64,000 nucleotides of DNA from Liolophura sinensis (Eukaryota; Mollusca; Polyplacophora; Chitonida; Chitonidae): NCBI RefSeq assembly GCF_032854445.1, contig NW_027017977.1, forward strand, positions 114,001-178,000, written 5' to 3'. The notes beneath the pieces were generated by a model. The model worked only from the letters and a program-made list of their open reading frames with translations, ran no database searches and had not been told where the DNA came from. Both the position numbers and the translations under genes were made by a program. Shown here piece after piece: positions 62,681 to 64,000 of the stretch (its first letter is position 1; the number at the start of each line of letters is the position of its first letter).

Positions 62681-64000
62681 CACAAACTCTGTCAAAAAAG
62701 AAACGCAACCCCCGTATTTTAGACATTTTAATATTTAGTTTTAGGACGGCACAACTTTTTTCTTATTGAAGACAGAAGTCGAAAATTGGCAGAATAATAA
62801 TCAAGATGGTCATGTTTAAAACTGTCTTTTCAAAAGTTATCTCACAGACACCAGTTGCTCACCAGGGGGCGTCTTCCTCAGTATCTCGTACCACGAGACC
62901 ACGAGCTGCAATCACTGCACGGCATCTCCTTGGACAAGAACGGATAAGACGCCGGATTCTCTCCTGGGGAATGGACCTCCACTCCTCCTGTAACGCAACG
63001 GCGAGCTGTTGAAGCGTCTATGGCGGTGGCTGACGTTGACGCACGTGTCGATCCAGAGTATCCCACAGGTGTTCAATAGGGTTGAGGTCTGGTGATTTAG
63101 AGGGCCACGGCAAGACATTGACGTTGGAATCCTGCAGAAAGTTCATTGTTGCACGTGCAGTATGACGCCTGGCGTTGTCCTGTTGAAAAAGCTGTGTCTG
63201 TCGGTCAATAATCGGGAGAAGGTGAGGCTGTAACACGTGGTTGATGTAACGTTGGGCTGTCAGGTTCCCTGGAACGATCACCAAGTCTGATTTCTGGTTG
63301 TACGAGATGGCTCCCCAAACCATAACACTGCCTCCGCCAAATCTGTCCACCTGCCGGACGCAGATGGGCGCAAAGCGTTCATGACGTCTTCTATACACAC
63401 GCTGTCTTCCGTCGTGATGTGTCAAAAGAAAACGGGATTCATTAGAAAACCAGATGCGCCTCCAGTTTTGTAAAGTCCATATCCTTACGTTGTTGCACCA
63501 CCTGAGTTGTAGGCGTCGATGTAAGGGGCGTAGTACAGGTCCAACAACTGGTCTACAGTCAAGTAAACCCGCTTCTTTCAGACGGTTCCTAATCGTTTGA
63601 GCCGACACTCTCCTCAAACCTGGTATTTGTGTGGCAGTCACGGTTGGTAGGGCATGCCGATTACGCAGGTGAAGGACCAGGATGTACCGATCTTGAAGTG
63701 GGGTCGTGATTCTTGGCCTTCCACTTCTCGGGCGATCGTTGGTCGAATTAAAGTTGTTGTAACGGCTCCAAAGACGGGATATCGTTGTTTTGTGATCATT
63801 TAGGTGTCATGCAATAGTACCAAAACTTTCTCCGGCTTGAAGACGACCAATGGCGATATTTCGGTCGGCAGCACTCAGTCGCGGCATTTTACCGACTGCC
63901 TTTCGTCGACGAATGAATGAATAAAATACGAAAGCACATGGGTTTTTATACACCCCCACACTATAACTGCCATTGACATGGTTTGCATGTGAATGGTTCT
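62681..64000 (-). mobile_element. Tc1-like DNA transposon 4 (cut by window end)
   Basis: The left inverted repeat (caaactctgtcaaaaaagaa acgc) resembles that of element 3, so the two are related. The right repeat lies beyond the window. Carries one broken transposase. Confidence 0.85.
62859..63887 (-). pseudogene. Tc1-like transposase, stops and D-to-N change
   Basis: Readable in one frame from MPRLSAADRNIAIGRLQAG at 63887 to the end at 62859. It is interrupted by a stop at about codon 27 and another at 63018. Conserved parts include PRSGRPRITT, FGGGSVMVWGAISYN, DNARRHTARA and SPDLNPIEHLWD (DD34E spacing). The first catalytic Asp is replaced: WFSNESRFLL has Asn where WFSDES is expected. Inactive on three counts. 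Confidence 0.9.

Overview
The window looks like a repeat-rich intergenic region of an invertebrate nuclear genome, most likely a mollusc or another lophotrochozoan. That placement is inference from the repeats: tRNA-derived SINEs with a conserved MetaSINE-like 3' half, I/Nimb-like LINEs ending in TCATT repeats, a CR1/L2-like LINE, and Tc1-like DD34E transposons. I found no single-copy host gene, no bacterial gene, no CRISPR array and no functional tRNA or rRNA gene. Almost everything recognisable is a mobile element, and many are nested.

Layout. 1-1020 holds the 3' end of an I/Nimb-like LINE (copy A) with a SINE inside it. 2522-10069 is a full-length minus-strand LINE of the same family (copy B, 16-bp target duplication) carrying a Tc1-like element. 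10916-30140 is a second full-length LINE (copy C, plus strand, 13-bp target duplication) carrying a SINE and a 13.2-kb virus-like element (VLE-1, 15340-28546). 31431-33351 holds a SINE and a second Tc1-like element. A CR1/L2-like LINE on the minus strand (35220-36286 plus 50867-about 51996) is split by a second, 14.6-kb virus-like element (VLE-2, 36287-50866). 52388-56466 is a patchwork of further I/Nimb-like LINE fragments (D, E, F). 56467-64000 contains SINE fragments, several tandem repeats and two more Tc1-like elements.

The two virus-like elements are the main interest. They are diverged copies of one family of large, self-synthesising Maverick/Polinton- or adintovirus-like elements. Shared order: terminal inverted repeat; small Cys-rich protein (+); protein-primed-type family B DNA polymerase (+); retroviral-type integrase (-); four small proteins p1-p4 (-); packaging ATPase (-); candidate major capsid protein (-); helical/membrane protein p5 (+); conserved protein p409 (-); penton-like protein (+); p6 (+); p7 (+); variable right arm; terminal inverted repeat. 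By analogy with known families, polymerase and integrase would copy and insert the DNA while ATPase, capsid and penton-like proteins would build particles. Both copies are decayed: the polymerase, integrase and capsid genes are interrupted in each. Intact frames are p2, p4, p409 and the Cys-rich gene in VLE-1, and the ATPase, p2, p409 and p7 in VLE-2.

Unusual points: both elements have 5-bp rather than 6-bp target duplications; no adenain-like protease is recognisable; an endonuclease VII-like motif sits inside the polymerase; the right arms differ between copies; both inserted in the thumb-proximal part of a LINE reverse transcriptase gene; and a 47-bp piece of LINE sequence lies as filler inside a VLE-2 gene.
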